64,000 nt of DNA from Bacteroidaceae bacterium (GCA_017472635.1 JAFUPU010000089.1:1-64000); one strand, 5' to 3'; numbered from the stretch's first letter, positions 24,820 to 34,448 are shown. Notes: generated by a model from the letters alone, not told the origin. Made by a program: numbers and translations.

Positions 24820-26313
24820 ATGGCAAATTTAAAATCATTGGCAAAAGACACTGCGATATACGGACTGAGCAGTATTGTCGGACGTTTTCTCAATTACCTG
24901 CTGGTACCTTTGTATACCGCCAAACTGAGTGCCGCCTCCGGCGGATATGGTATCATCACTAACGTATACGCCATTACGGCACTGATGATGGTTGTTCTCA
25001 CCTATGGCATGGAGACCGGTTTTTTCCGCTTTGCCAACAAAAAGGGGTATAATCCCCACCGCGTCTACAGTACCATCCTGACTTCAGTAGCCACCACCTC
25101 TATATTGTTTTTGGTACTGGTCCTCAGTTTTCTCACGCCCATAGCCGGACTATTAGGTTATGCCGACCATCCGGAATATATCGGAATCATGGCTGCCGTA
25201 GTGGCATTGGACGCCTTCCAGAGCATCCCCTTTTCTTACCTCCGCCAACAGAACAGAGCCCTAAAGTTTGCTTCGCTGAAACTGTTGTTCATCGTCATGA
25301 ACATCAGCCTCAACCTACTCTATTTCGTAGCATTCCCTGCCATCTATGCCCACCATCCCCAGTGGATTGAAGGAATCTACAATCCGGGTGTAGGCGTCGG
25401 ATATGCTTTTGGCATCAACCTGGTCTGCACTGCCTCCATTACAGTCTTTTTTTGGCCCGAGTTATCCGGGTTCCGTTATGTATTCGACTACCGTTTGTGG
25501 AAAGAGATTATGCGTTACTCATTCCCTATCCTCATTTTGGGGTTGGCGGGTATCCTCAATCAGACGGCAGACAAAATCATCTTTCCCTTCGTCTACGATG
25601 CCCCTGATGCACGCATGCAGCTGGGAATCTATGGTGCAGCCAGCAAGATAGCCATGGTCATGGCAATGCTCCTGCAGGCTTTCCGTTATGCCTACGAGCC
25701 GTTTGTGTTCAACAACAGCAACCAAAAGGATAGCAAACAAGCAAATGCTGCAGCCATGAAGTATTTTATCATCTTCACCCTCATGGCATTCTTGGCTGTC
25801 ATGTTCTATCTCGACCTGCTCCGCTATATCATTGCCCCTGCTTATTGGAGCGGACTCCGTGTAGTCCCCATCGTAATGGTTGCCGAAATCTTCATGGGAA
25901 TATACTTTAACCTCTCTTTCTGGTACAAGCTGATAGATCAGACTCATTGGGGGGCTTGGTTCTCGCTCATTGGGTGCAGCCTCATCATTGCCCTCAACAT
26001 TTGGTTGGTACCTCACTACGGATACATGGCATGTGCCTGGGCAGGAGTGATAGGCTATGGTGTGTCCATGCTACTCTCTTACTTCATCGGACAGCGGAAG
26101 AATCCGGTTGACTATGACCTTCGTAGCATTGCCCGCTACACCTCGTTGGCTGTCATCCTCTATTTTCTCTTCACACTGGTGCCCGCCGAGTGGGACATCT
26201 TCCTGCGCCTTGCCATAGGCACACTACTGCTTGGCATATTCGTTGCCTACACCGTAAAACACGATTTTCCGCTTGACCGGTTGCCCTTCTTCAAAAAGAG
26301 GAGCAGACGGTGA
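24820..26313 (+). CDS. Polysaccharide biosynthesis flippase (MOP/Wzx family)
   Basis: This 497-residue inner membrane protein has about 14 hydrophobic segments and starts with MANLKSLAKDTAIYGLSSIV, as is usual for O-antigen and capsule flippases of Bacteroidetes. Other family segments are FLNYLLVPLYTAKLSA, a positively charged GMETGFFRFANKKG loop and the mid-protein ILNQTADKIIFPF. It would move a lipid-linked glycan or another lipid-linked intermediate across the membrane. No glycosyltransferases are nearby, so its cargo is unknown. The stop codon lies within the stem of an inverted repeat. Confidence 0.88.
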   Translation: MANLKSLAKDTAIYGLSSIVGRFLNYLLVPLYTAKLSAASGGYGIITNVYAITALMMVVLTYGMETGFFRFANKKGYNPHRVYSTILTSVATTSILFLVLVLSFLTPIAGLLGYADHPEYIGIMAAVVALDAFQSIPFSYLRQQNRALKFASLKLLFIVMNISLNLLYFVAFPAIYAHHPQWIEGIYNPGVGVGYAFGINLVCTASITVFFWPELSGFRYVFDYRLWKEIMRYSFPILILGLAGILNQTADKIIFPFVYDAPDARMQLGIYGAASKIAMVMAMLLQAFRYAYEPFVFNNSNQKDSKQANAAAMKYFIIFTLMAFLAVMFYLDLLRYIIAPAYWSGLRVVPIVMVAEIFMGIYFNLSFWYKLIDQTHWGAWFSLIGCSLIIALNIWLVPHYGYMACAWAGVIGYGVSMLLSYFIGQRKNPVDYDLRSIARYTSLAVILYFLFTLVPAEWDIFLRLAIGTLLLGIFVAYTVKHDFPLDRLPFFKKRSRR

Positions 26314-26346
26314 ATTGAATTGTGCATTATCAGCCAATTCACCGTC
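26306..26346 (+). repeat. Perfect inverted repeat across the flippase stop codon
   Basis: GACGGTGAATTG (26306-26317) pairs with CAATTCACCGTC (26335-26346) over 12 bp. The TGA stop (26311-26313) is inside the left arm. There is no T tract after it, so it is not a classic intrinsic terminator. Confidence 0.7.
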
Positions 26347-26730
26347 TTGCACATCCTTCCGCCAACAGACACCTGACAGACACTTGGTAAGGAGGGAGAA
26401 TGGCAACTGTCAGAAGTGCAACAAAGCCGCATGCAACCCAATCTGCATATTTTACCATTCCTGCAAAAAACGATTAAGGAAATCTTCTCTTCAAGAGGAG
26501 TATCTGAAAGCGGGCATCTGCCGTTTTCGGGGGTATCAGGAGTACCCTCAAGCAAAAATAAGACGCTGACGGGGCTAAAAAGGGGCTGTTTTTAATCCCG
26601 GTATCTCAAACACTGTAAAGAAACGGACGTTTTGATAATATTTTTTACTCCAACATGAAAATAGAGAGAAAAAAAGAGAAAAAGTGGTCAATGTTCACAA
26701 AAAATCGAGAAAGGCAGGAGATAGCACCGC

Positions 26731-26804
26731 GAGTGGCAGGACCCGGCCGACTCTGTTGCAGGACTCAGCCAATTTTCTCCAGGACCTGAAAAAACTTTTT
26801 GGAG
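26731..26804. repeat. Partial, decayed copy C of the composite dispersed repeat
   Basis: It contains AGTGGCAGGAC, TGTTGCAGGACTCAG and a CTCCAGGACCTG/CTTTTTGGAGG part that correspond in order to the first 100 bases of copies A (4658) and B (52280). The rest of the element is missing. Confidence 0.6.
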
Positions 26805-27007
26805 GACAGGAGAGAAAAAATCCCCCCGTAAATCCCAAAAACAGCCCCCGACGGGATGGTTTTTCCTATCAATTATAAAAGATACGAAAAATCATTATAC
26901 CGTTTTTTCTGCAGAACATAAGAACAGATGTTGAATTTTCTCCCTAAAAGACCTCTTCTCCCGACTGATTTACGGTCGAAATTAGCCGGTATGTCGGATT
27001 TTCTTTG

Positions 27008-27015
27008 TAATTTTG
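27008..27015 (+). promoter_or_regulatory. -7 box of aroQ
   Basis: TAATTTTG, 19 bases before the aroQ ATG. Confidence 0.6.
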
Positions 27016-27034
27016 CACCCTAATACAGACGATT

Positions 27035-27460
27035 ATGAAGATACAAATCATCAATGGCCCCAACATCAACCTGTTGGGAAAACGAGAACCGGGCATCTAT
27101 GGTGCCGTCTCTTTCGAGGAATATTTGACTGAACTGCGTGCCTGCTTCCCCGATGTGGAATTGGCATACTACCAGTCGAACGTGGAAGGCGAAATGATAA
27201 ACAAAATCCACGAAGTAGGGTTTGATTACGACGGCATTGTACTCAACGCCGGTGCTTACACCCACACCTCGATAGCCCTGCAAGATGCCATCCGCGCTGT
27301 GACAACCCCGGTGGTGGAGGTACATATCTCAAATGTGCACAAGCGCGAAGCGTTTCGCCACCACTCCATGATTTCATGTGCCTGTCAGGGGGTGATTTGC
27401 GGCTTCGGACTCGACTCTTACCGCTTGGCGGTAGAGGCACTGAAGAAGAGCACGCTGTAA
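27035..27460 (+). CDS. aroQ: Type II 3-dehydroquinate dehydratase
   Basis: This 141-residue enzyme removes water from 3-dehydroquinate to give 3-dehydroshikimate in the chorismate pathway. The family start NGPNINLLGKREPGIYG provides catalytic Arg17 and Tyr22. YQSNVEGEMINKIHE, VLNAGAYTHTSIALQDA and VEVHISNVHKREAFRHHS provide the substrate-binding residues. Length is normal for the dodecameric type II family. Pyruvate kinase follows after 127 bases; aroK is about 18 kb away. Confidence 0.96.
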   Translation: MKIQIINGPNINLLGKREPGIYGAVSFEEYLTELRACFPDVELAYYQSNVEGEMINKIHEVGFDYDGIVLNAGAYTHTSIALQDAIRAVTTPVVEVHISNVHKREAFRHHSMISCACQGVICGFGLDSYRLAVEALKKSTL

Positions 27461-27587
27461 GAGAGTGAAAAAAGGTGGAAAGTGCCCGTTAGGGTCAGGT
27501 AGCACAGACGTGCCCGCAACCCCCTAACCCCCACCGACAAAGACGAAGAATAACCCAAAAGAGCAAAAGACATAGAGAGTTACGCCT

Positions 27588-29051
27588 ATGATGTTGAAAC
27601 AGACAAAAATTGTAGCGTCCATATCTGACCTCCGCTGCGAACAGGAGTTCATACAGGAGCTGTTTGACGCCGGCATGAACGTGGTGCGCATGAACACAGC
27701 ACACGCCAGCCGCGAAGGATTTGAGAAACTGATAAACAACGTGCGTGCCGTATCAAACCGCATTGCTATCCTGATGGATACAAAAGGACCCGAGGTGCGC
27801 ACTACCACCGCACACAATGCACCCATCCCCTTCAAGACGGGCGACAAGGTGCGCATTGTGGGAAATCCCGAACGCGAAACAACCGCCGACTGCATTGCCG
27901 TGAGCTATCCCGACTTTGTGAAAGACCTGACCGTGGGCGGTCATGTGTTGATTGACGACGGTGAACTGGACCTGCTGGTGGTGGAGAAAACCGAAGACCA
28001 CCTGGTGTGTGTGGCACAAAACGACGCCGACCTGGGCAGCCGCAAGAGCGTGAACGTGCCGGGAGTACGCATCAACCTGCCTTCACTCACCGATAAAGAC
28101 CGCAACAACATACGCTATGCCATCGAGAAAGATATCGACTTCATTGCCCACTCATTCGTGAGAAACCGGCAAGACGTGCTCGACATCAAGGAGCTGTTAG
28201 ACGAACACCAGAGCCCCATCAAGATAATAGCCAAGATAGAAAACCAGGAGGGAGTCGACAACATCGACGAGATACTGGAGGTGGCTGACGGAATCATGGT
28301 GGCACGCGGTGACTTGGGCATCGAGGTGGCACAAGAGCGCATACCGGGCATCCAACGCGTGTTGATACGGAAATGTGTACAGGCACGCAAACCGGTGATT
28401 GTGGCCACCCAAATGCTGCACACCATGATAAACAACCCGCGCCCCACCCGCGCAGAAGTGACCGACATTGCCAACGCCATCTACTACCGCACAGACGCCC
28501 TGATGCTGAGTGGCGAGACGGCATACGGCAAATATCCGGTAGAGGCAGTACGCACCATGGCTACCATTGCGGCACAAGCCGAAAAAGACAAGCTGCAAGA
28601 AAATGACATCAAAATCCCTCTGGAGGCAAACTGCGATGTGACGGCATTTTTGGCAAAACAGGCGGTGAAGGCGACACAAAAGATGAACATCAGAGCCATC
28701 ATCACCGACAGCTTCAGCGGACGCACGGCACGCAACCTGGCAGCTTTCCGAGGCAGATATCCGGTACTCGCCATCTGCTACAACGAAAAAACGACCCGAC
28801 ACCTCGCCCTCTCTTACGGTGTAGAGGCACACTACATGCCCGAAATGGCCAACGGACAGCAATACTACTTTGCCGCCTTGCGCAAACTGCTGAACGAGGG
28901 GGTAATCAAAGAAGACGAAATGGTGGCATACCTGAGCGGAGGAAAACAGGGCACACACACCTCTTTCTTAGAGATAAACGTGGTGCGCGACGTACTTGAA
29001 AGTGCTGAAAGCGATGAATATGTGCTGCCCAACAGCAACCGATATCTCTGA
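27588..29051 (+). CDS. pyk: Pyruvate kinase
   Basis: This 487-residue enzyme transfers phosphate from phosphoenolpyruvate to ADP in the last step of glycolysis. Visible family motifs are KIVASISDLRC at the N-terminus, NVVRMNTAHAS, MDTKGPEVRT, and the active-site Lys/Glu segment IKIIAKIENQEGV. They continue with DGIMVARGDLGIEV and the signature PRPTRAEVTDIANAI...DALMLSGETAYGKYP. The C-terminal effector domain is complete. Two adjacent ATG codons could start it (27588 or 27591). The O-methyltransferase follows after 27 bases. Confidence 0.96.
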   Translation: MMLKQTKIVASISDLRCEQEFIQELFDAGMNVVRMNTAHASREGFEKLINNVRAVSNRIAILMDTKGPEVRTTTAHNAPIPFKTGDKVRIVGNPERETTADCIAVSYPDFVKDLTVGGHVLIDDGELDLLVVEKTEDHLVCVAQNDADLGSRKSVNVPGVRINLPSLTDKDRNNIRYAIEKDIDFIAHSFVRNRQDVLDIKELLDEHQSPIKIIAKIENQEGVDNIDEILEVADGIMVARGDLGIEVAQERIPGIQRVLIRKCVQARKPVIVATQMLHTMINNPRPTRAEVTDIANAIYYRTDALMLSGETAYGKYPVEAVRTMATIAAQAEKDKLQENDIKIPLEANCDVTAFLAKQAVKATQKMNIRAIITDSFSGRTARNLAAFRGRYPVLAICYNEKTTRHLALSYGVEAHYMPEMANGQQYYFAALRKLLNEGVIKEDEMVAYLSGGKQGTHTSFLEINVVRDVLESAESDEYVLPNSNRYL

Positions 29052-29078
29052 AAACGAGCGAAACAGACAAGCCACGAC

Positions 29079-29711
29079 ATGGATATTGAAACGTACATAC
29101 TGAATCACATCGACCCCGAAAGCGACTACCTGAAGGCACTCTACCGGGCGACCCACGTGAAGCTGCTGCGCCCCCGTATGGCTTCGGGACACCTGCAGGG
29201 ACGGATGCTGAAAATGTTTGTAGAGATGATTCGCCCGCAACGGGTGCTCGAAATCGGCACCTACAGTGGTTACTCGGCATTGTGTCTGGCTGAAGGGCTG
29301 CCCGAGGGGGGCAAACTCCACACCTTTGAAATCAACGACGAGCAGGAAGATTTCACCCGTCCGTGGTTAGAGGGTTCGCCTTGGGCCGACAAGATTGAGT
29401 TTCACATAGGCGATGCCTTAGAACTGGTACCCCGGCTGGGCATCAGCTTTGACCTTGCCTTTGTCGACGGAGACAAACGGCGGTATATCGACTACTACGA
29501 GATGGTGCTCAATCACTTGAACCCCGGTGGATACATCATTGCCGACAACACCCTGTGGGACGGGCACGTATTGGAAGAACACACCCACCACACCGACCGC
29601 CAGACACTGGGCATCAAGGCTTTCAACGACCTGGTGGCAAACGACCCGCGGGTAGAAAAGGTGATACTGCCCCTGAGAGACGGGCTGACAATAATAAGAC
29701 GAAAGGATTAA
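29079..29711 (+). CDS. Class I SAM-dependent O-methyltransferase
   Basis: This 210-residue protein is of the methyltransferase-3/catechol-O-methyltransferase type. The SAM-binding loop is VLEIGTYSGYSALCLAEGL. FEINDEQ is the acidic ribose-binding end of strand 2. DLAFVDGDKRRYIDYY and IIADNTLWDGHV hold the metal-binding Asp residues. Such enzymes methylate small phenolic or catechol-like molecules, or wobble-uridine derivatives in tRNA (the TrmR branch). Neighbouring rbfA and miaB would fit a role around translation, but that is only suggestive. Confidence 0.88.
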   Translation: MDIETYILNHIDPESDYLKALYRATHVKLLRPRMASGHLQGRMLKMFVEMIRPQRVLEIGTYSGYSALCLAEGLPEGGKLHTFEINDEQEDFTRPWLEGSPWADKIEFHIGDALELVPRLGISFDLAFVDGDKRRYIDYYEMVLNHLNPGGYIIADNTLWDGHVLEEHTHHTDRQTLGIKAFNDLVANDPRVEKVILPLRDGLTIIRRKD

Positions 29712-29826
29712 CCCCCTTGGGAGGTGAAAAAAGCAGGAGCTGCAAAAGAGGCTTGCCGATGACCGGCAGCGTGTGTCTGACACACAAACCCCTCACCTGC
29801 CCCCCCGAGGACAACAACAGAGATTT

Positions 29827-30159
29827 ATGGAAACAACCAGACAGAACAAAATTGCCCGACTGATACAGAAAGAGTTGAGCGAAATATTTTTGTTGCAGAC
29901 AAAGTCGATGCACGGCGTGTTGGTAAGCGTGAGCGTAGTACGCATCAGCCCCGACATGAGCATCGCACGCGCCTATTTGAGCGTATTCCCCTCAGAGCGT
30001 AGCGAAGAGATTGTGAAGAACATCAACGACAACATGAAGTCTATCCGCTATGAGCTGGGAAACAGGGTGCGCCATCAATTGCGCATCATCCCCGAGCTGA
30101 AATTCTTTGTGGATGATTCACTGGATTATATAGAAAACATCGACCGCCTGCTGAAGTGA
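29827..30159 (+). CDS. rbfA: Ribosome-binding factor A
   Basis: This 110-residue KH-like protein helps mature the 30S subunit at the 5' end of 16S rRNA. It starts METTRQNKIARLIQKELSEI, and has the SVVRISPDMSIARAYLSVFP core and the PELKFFVDDSLDYIENID end that mark RbfA. I chose the ATG at 29827 over the in-frame ATG at 29773, because the extra 18 residues are Pro/Gln-rich and absent from the family. The last bases overlap the start of the next gene. Confidence 0.94.
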   Translation: METTRQNKIARLIQKELSEIFLLQTKSMHGVLVSVSVVRISPDMSIARAYLSVFPSERSEEIVKNINDNMKSIRYELGNRVRHQLRIIPELKFFVDDSLDYIENIDRLLK

Positions 30160-31391
30160 ATCTGGCTCTCTACATAGCCCGCAGGTATCTGTTCTCGAAG
30201 AAATCGCACCATGCGATAAACATCATCTCGGGAATATCGGTGTGCGGTGTGGCATTTGCTACGCTGGCATTGGTGTGTACCCTCTCGGTATTCAACGGAT
30301 TCCGCGATTTGGTGGCAGGACTCTTCACTGCATTTGACCCCGAGTTGAAAATCACCACTGTACACGGAAAGACATTTGAGTCGGGAGACTCGGTGGTGAA
30401 GCTGGTGCGCGAAATACCCGAGGTGGAGGTGGCTACCGAATGTGTGGAAGAGAATGCCATGATAAGGTATGGCGGACGACAGGCGGTGGTGACTGTCAAA
30501 GGGGTGGAAGACAACTTTGTGGAGCTGACCGCTATAGACAGCATACTTTATGGAAACGGGGTGTTCAAGTTGCACGACGAACTTGTCGACTACGGAGTGC
30601 CCGGTGTACAGTTGGCAGCCTCGATGGGTACAGGTGTTCACCCGGTAAACCCGATAGAGGTGTTTGCGCCCAAACGGGATGTACCGGTAAATATGGGAAA
30701 TCCGGCATCGGGATTCCGACGGAGCTACCTCTTTTCACCCGGTGTGGTGTTTGCCGTAAACCAGGACAAGTATGATGCCTCGTATGTGCTGACCTCGCTG
30801 GCATTTGCCCGTAACCTCTTCGGCTATGATGACGAAGTGACTTCGCTGGAGTTGAAATTGACACCCGAAGCCAACGTGAACAGTGTGCAACAAAAGATAC
30901 AGCGCGTGTTGGGAGAGCAATACCGGGTAGAAAACCGCTATGAACAGCAAGCCGACGTATTCCGCATTATGGAGATAGAGAAGCTGATATCTTACCTGTT
31001 CCTCACCTTCATTCTGCTGGTGGCATGCTTCAACATTGTAGGGTCACTATCCATGCTGATAATAGACAAGAAAGAGGATGTGCTCACCCTACGCAACTTG
31101 GGTGCCGACAACCGGCTGATTACACGCATCTTCCTGTTTGAAGGGTGGCTGATATCACTGTTCGGTGCCCTGCTGGGCATTGTGCTGGGAGTCGGGCTTT
31201 GCCTGTTGCAACAGCACTACGGACTGATTGCCTTGGGAGCACAAGGCGGATTCCTGGTAGACGCCTACCCGGTGAGCGTAGAGGCAGGAGACATCGCATT
31301 GGTATTTGTAACCGTATCGGTAGTAGGACTCCTCTCGGTATGCTACCCGGTGTTCTACCTGAGCAAAAGATTGCTGACCCACAAAGATTGA
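30156..31391 (+). CDS. LolC/E-like ABC transporter permease (FtsX/MacB fold)
   Basis: This 411-residue inner membrane protein has one N-terminal helix (NIISGISVCGVAFATLALVC), a large periplasmic domain, and three C-terminal helices. The FtsX segment NIVGSLSMLIIDKKEDVLTLRNLGA is diagnostic for lipoprotein-releasing permeases. It begins with GTG at 30156, overlapping the rbfA TGA by 4 bases, so it is translationally coupled to rbfA. The likely role is extracting lipoproteins from the inner membrane with an ATPase encoded elsewhere. The rbfA-permease arrangement is familiar to me from Bacteroides genomes. Confidence 0.88.
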   Translation: MNLALYIARRYLFSKKSHHAINIISGISVCGVAFATLALVCTLSVFNGFRDLVAGLFTAFDPELKITTVHGKTFESGDSVVKLVREIPEVEVATECVEENAMIRYGGRQAVVTVKGVEDNFVELTAIDSILYGNGVFKLHDELVDYGVPGVQLAASMGTGVHPVNPIEVFAPKRDVPVNMGNPASGFRRSYLFSPGVVFAVNQDKYDASYVLTSLAFARNLFGYDDEVTSLELKLTPEANVNSVQQKIQRVLGEQYRVENRYEQQADVFRIMEIEKLISYLFLTFILLVACFNIVGSLSMLIIDKKEDVLTLRNLGADNRLITRIFLFEGWLISLFGALLGIVLGVGLCLLQQHYGLIALGAQGGFLVDAYPVSVEAGDIALVFVTVSVVGLLSVCYPVFYLSKRLLTHKD

Positions 31392-31698
31392 AAGAAGAAG
31401 AAAAAAAGAAAAAAGAGAGGTCAATCCCTCCCTACGGAAAAGGAGGAAAACATCACGTTCTCCTCCTTCCCATTGTTTAACCTAAACCTTTAACTATGAA
31501 AAAACCTAATTTTATACAGCGCAAAGTAAAAGAAAAGAATCCGAAAAGGCAAACAAACTGTCCTTTTTCCACTCTTTTTTAGCTTATGTTAACAGAAAGA
31601 GCGTTTTAAAAGCCTACCTAACAGAAAAAAGAGGGCGTTTTTTTTGTAGAACTACTGGTTTGCACTAATTTTGCACGCAGAAAACAAGAGTTTATAAT
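31392..31698. other. Intergenic region before miaB
   Basis: An 8-bp stem AAGGAGGA (31440-31447) / TCCTCCTT (31461-31468) lies in the first part. The rest is AT-rich and ends in the miaB promoter. No coding or RNA gene is seen. Confidence 0.6.
31643..31673 (+). promoter_or_regulatory. Promoter of miaB
   Basis: -33 TTTG at 31643-31646 and -7 TAATTTTG at 31666-31673 are separated by 19 bases, an ideal Bacteroides arrangement. The ATG is 26 bases downstream. Confidence 0.75.
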
Positions 31699-33057
31699 AT
31701 GACAAACAAAAAAGAAACGGACTTTAAATCCGCAACTGACAGTAAAAGACTGTTTATCGAGACCTATGGCTGCCAAATGAATGTGGCTGACAGTGAAGTG
31801 ATAGCCTCTATCATGCAGATGGCCGGCTACGAAACATGCGACTCGCTGGACGAGGCAGACGCTGTGTTCCTGAACACCTGCTCGGTACGAGACAATGCCG
31901 AACAGAAGATAGTAAACCGACTGGAGTTTTTCTACTCTTTGAAGAAAAAACGGAAACACTTGATAGTGGGTGTGCTGGGATGTATGGCAGAACGCGTGAA
32001 AGAGGAGTTGATAAGCAAGCACCACGTAGACCTGGTGGCCGGACCGGATGCCTACCTGACACTGCCCGACCTGGTGGCACAAGTAGAAGCAGGACAACCT
32101 GCCATGAATGTTGAACTATCAACAACAGAGACCTACCGCGACGTGATACCGGCACGCATCTGCGGGAACAAGATTTCGGGATACATCAGCATCATGCGCG
32201 GCTGCAACAACTTCTGCCACTATTGCATTGTACCTTACACCCGTGGAAGGGACCGGAGCCGCGATGTCGAAAGCATCTTAAACGAAGTGGACGACCTGGT
32301 AAGAAAGGGGTACAAGGAGATTACCCTCTTGGGACAGAATGTCAACTCTTACCTGTTTGAACGCGAAGGGAGATGCGTCAACTTTCCCCAACTGCTCCGC
32401 ATGGTGGCACAAGCGGCACGTGGAGTACGCATCCGATTTACCACTTCACACCCGAAAGACATGAGTGACGAGACCCTACAAGTCATCGCAGAAGAACCGA
32501 ATGTATGCCGACACATCCACCTACCGGTGCAGAGCGGAAGCAGCCGGGTGTTGAAACTGATGAACCGCAAGTATACCCGCGAATGGTATCTCGACCGGGT
32601 AGAAGCTATCCGCCGCATCATACCCGATTGCGGATTGAGCACCGACATCTTCTCGGGATTCCATTCTGAAACCGAAGAAGACCATCAGGAATCACTCTCG
32701 CTGATGCGGATATGCGGATATGACTCGGCATTCATGTTCAAATATTCAGAACGCCCCGGCACCTTTGCTTCCCGACACATGCCCGACGACGTACCCGAAG
32801 AGGTGAAAATCAGACGCCTCAACGAAATCATCGAATTACAGAACCAACTGTCAGCTGAGAGTCACCGGAAATGCATCGGGAAAGTATATGAAGTGCTGGT
32901 CGAAGGGGTGTCGAAACGTTCGAAAGAGCAACTGGTAGGACGCACCGAACAAAACAGAGTGGTGGTGTTTGACCGAGGCACTCACCGGATAGGTGACTTT
33001 GTTAACGTGCGCATTACCGAAGCAAGCTCTGCCACCCTGAAAGGCGTTGAAGTCTAA
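31699..33057 (+). CDS. miaB: tRNA-2-methylthio-N6-dimethylallyladenosine synthase
   Basis: This 452-residue radical SAM methylthiotransferase acts on A37 of tRNAs. The N-terminal domain holds the three Cys that bind the auxiliary cluster (ETYGCQMNVADSEV, NTCSVRDNAEQK, LGCMAERV). The radical SAM Cys are 169, 173 and 176 in GCNNFCHYCIVPYTRGR. A C-terminal TRAM domain starts around residue 385 (IGKVYEVLVEG). The TRAM and the N-terminal motif favour MiaB over RimO. It is convergent with the lipoprotein gene that follows, with only 25 bases between the stops. Confidence 0.95.
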   Translation: MTNKKETDFKSATDSKRLFIETYGCQMNVADSEVIASIMQMAGYETCDSLDEADAVFLNTCSVRDNAEQKIVNRLEFFYSLKKKRKHLIVGVLGCMAERVKEELISKHHVDLVAGPDAYLTLPDLVAQVEAGQPAMNVELSTTETYRDVIPARICGNKISGYISIMRGCNNFCHYCIVPYTRGRDRSRDVESILNEVDDLVRKGYKEITLLGQNVNSYLFEREGRCVNFPQLLRMVAQAARGVRIRFTTSHPKDMSDETLQVIAEEPNVCRHIHLPVQSGSSRVLKLMNRKYTREWYLDRVEAIRRIIPDCGLSTDIFSGFHSETEEDHQESLSLMRICGYDSAFMFKYSERPGTFASRHMPDDVPEEVKIRRLNEIIELQNQLSAESHRKCIGKVYEVLVEGVSKRSKEQLVGRTEQNRVVVFDRGTHRIGDFVNVRITEASSATLKGVEV

Positions 33058-33082
33058 GAGGGGAAGCAGCACAGCGGATACC

Positions 33083-33646
33083 CTAATCTTCCTCAATGCG
33101 GAAGAAGAGGTCGGACACCGGAATGCCCGTGTTGACACCGTCTAACATCACCGAATCAATCTGTATAGAGAAATGCATCTGCTCTTCAAGTGGAATGTAA
33201 ACAGCCGGTTCGGGAACTGATATAGCAACCCCGACTACCCCTTGTGAAAGCGACAAGGTGAGTGGTCGGGGTTGAATGTTCATATCTGTAGCATAACGTG
33301 CCTTCTGAAAAGGAATGCTATAATTGAGGGTACCTATCTGATTGACAATTGAACTGACAGTCAAAGGATCATCGACGAAATAGGCGACCCAGTTCCTGAC
33401 CGGAAGATTGGCAAACGTGATAGCCCCATTGCGCACGGTGGCTCTGACAAAATCGGTCTGGTAACGATTGTTTCCTTGTTGAGACAAGGTGACAGTACCT
33501 TCGTAGACACCTTGCACCACATCGCCATTGGTGATGTCTTTGCGGTCGTCGTTATCGTCATCGTTGCAAGAGAGAGCCACCCCGGTGAGGGTAATAACAG
33601 CAAACAGCCCGATAAGCAGGGCTTGCATAGAACTTTTTTTCTTCAT
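33083..33646 (-). CDS. Small lipoprotein, DUF4840-like
   Basis: The product has 187 residues if it starts at the ATG at 33646 (MKKKSSMQALLIG); a start two codons upstream is possible. A lipobox LTGVALSC places the lipidated Cys near residue 27, followed by an Asp-rich NDDDNDD linker that suits surface or outer-membrane lipoproteins. The mature part is beta-rich, for example GVYEGTVTLSQQGN and FANLPVRNWVAYFVDD. It resembles the Bacteroidales DUF4840 family, which has no known function. It is transcribed away from RNase HI and towards miaB. Confidence 0.75.
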   Translation of the reverse strand: MKKKSSMQALLIGLFAVITLTGVALSCNDDDNDDRKDITNGDVVQGVYEGTVTLSQQGNNRYQTDFVRATVRNGAITFANLPVRNWVAYFVDDPLTVSSIVNQIGTLNYSIPFQKARYATDMNIQPRPLTLSLSQGVVGVAISVPEPAVYIPLEEQMHFSIQIDSVMLDGVNTGIPVSDLFFRIEED

Positions 33647-33751
33647 AGACAAATTGTTTTTTAGGTTTCTTCACCTAAAGAACAAGTTACCCTAAAGAAT
33701 GGTTGGTTGCAAAAAGTTAAGATGAAAGCGACCCGCCATATCTGCTCAAAA

Positions 33752-34417
33752 TTACTTCCGCCCAAAATCAGCGGGAACCTCTCCCCATCGTTCGGTCTCC
33801 CACTTGAGAATGGGGGTCTGATACTTGTTCTCGTTCAACCATTTCTCTGCCCGTTCGATGAGCTTGAACAGCTCTTCGGTGCGGACATTCCGCTCCAACT
33901 TGGTCTTGCACTTCTTTTGTCGTACCCAGCTGATGGCTGTGCGACTATCGGAATAGATGGTCATCTCCACCCCTTTTTGTTTCAAGAGCGCCAACGCATG
34001 TACTATAGCAAGAAACTCCCCAATATTGTTCGTCCCATGAAGCGGTCCGAAATGAAATATCTCTTGTCCTGTCCTCAAATACACTCCCCGATACTCCATC
34101 GGACCCGGATTTCCACTGCACGCGGCATCAACAGCCAGCGCTTCTGCCCTTACCTCCAAGGGAATCGGCAGCACGGTGTCATTACGGTAAGCAGGCGGGT
34201 TGGCAGGCAAAGCTGATTTGCCGGTTTTTTCTTGCTTTGTCTTTCCTATATATATATAAGGTGAAGAATTGTATGCTTTTTCTGCTTCTTCCATCGTAGA
34301 AAAAGACTTGTAAACGGCTCCGTCAAAGCCGCTAATCTGCTGTTTGCATTCACCCCAAGAGCGATAGATGCCGGGATTTACTCCATGCCAGACGACGTAG
34401 AATTTATTTTTGGGCAT
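33752..34417 (-). CDS. rnhA: Ribonuclease HI with viroplasmin-type N-terminal domain
   Basis: This 221-residue enzyme degrades RNA in RNA-DNA hybrids. The N-terminal 50 residues (KFYVVWHGVNPGIYRSW and on to SFSTMEEAEKAY) form the small hybrid-binding viroplasmin/RNase H1 domain. A linker leads to the catalytic domain with Asp97 (AVDAACSGNPG), Glu134 (NNIGEFLAI), Asp157 (IYSDSRTAISW) and the final Asp217 (VPADFGRK), so all four metal-binding acids are present. It lies 72 bases downstream of argS on the same strand, but a terminator separates the two. Confidence 0.94.
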   Translation of the reverse strand: MPKNKFYVVWHGVNPGIYRSWGECKQQISGFDGAVYKSFSTMEEAEKAYNSSPYIYIGKTKQEKTGKSALPANPPAYRNDTVLPIPLEVRAEALAVDAACSGNPGPMEYRGVYLRTGQEIFHFGPLHGTNNIGEFLAIVHALALLKQKGVEMTIYSDSRTAISWVRQKKCKTKLERNVRTEELFKLIERAEKWLNENKYQTPILKWETERWGEVPADFGRK

Positions 34418-34448
34418 GTTCCACCTCTTTTAAAGAGTTAAAAATAAA

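Larger units (their letters stand above)
26314..27034. other. Intergenic region with a decayed dispersed repeat
   Basis: There is no convincing gene. An A-rich and G-rich stretch (about 26640-26900) carries a short, degraded relative of the composite repeat (26731-26804). A -7 box for aroQ is at 27008-27015. The open frames here are low-complexity or Lys/Arg-rich and look like chance. Confidence 0.65.

Noticed and set aside
28197..28958. 253-codon minus-strand open frame inside pyruvate kinase
   Set aside because: It is antisense to a complete, conserved pyk and has no protein-like features.
29773..29826. Longer N-terminus of RbfA
   Set aside because: The 18 extra residues are low complexity and unlike the family; ATG 29827 fits.
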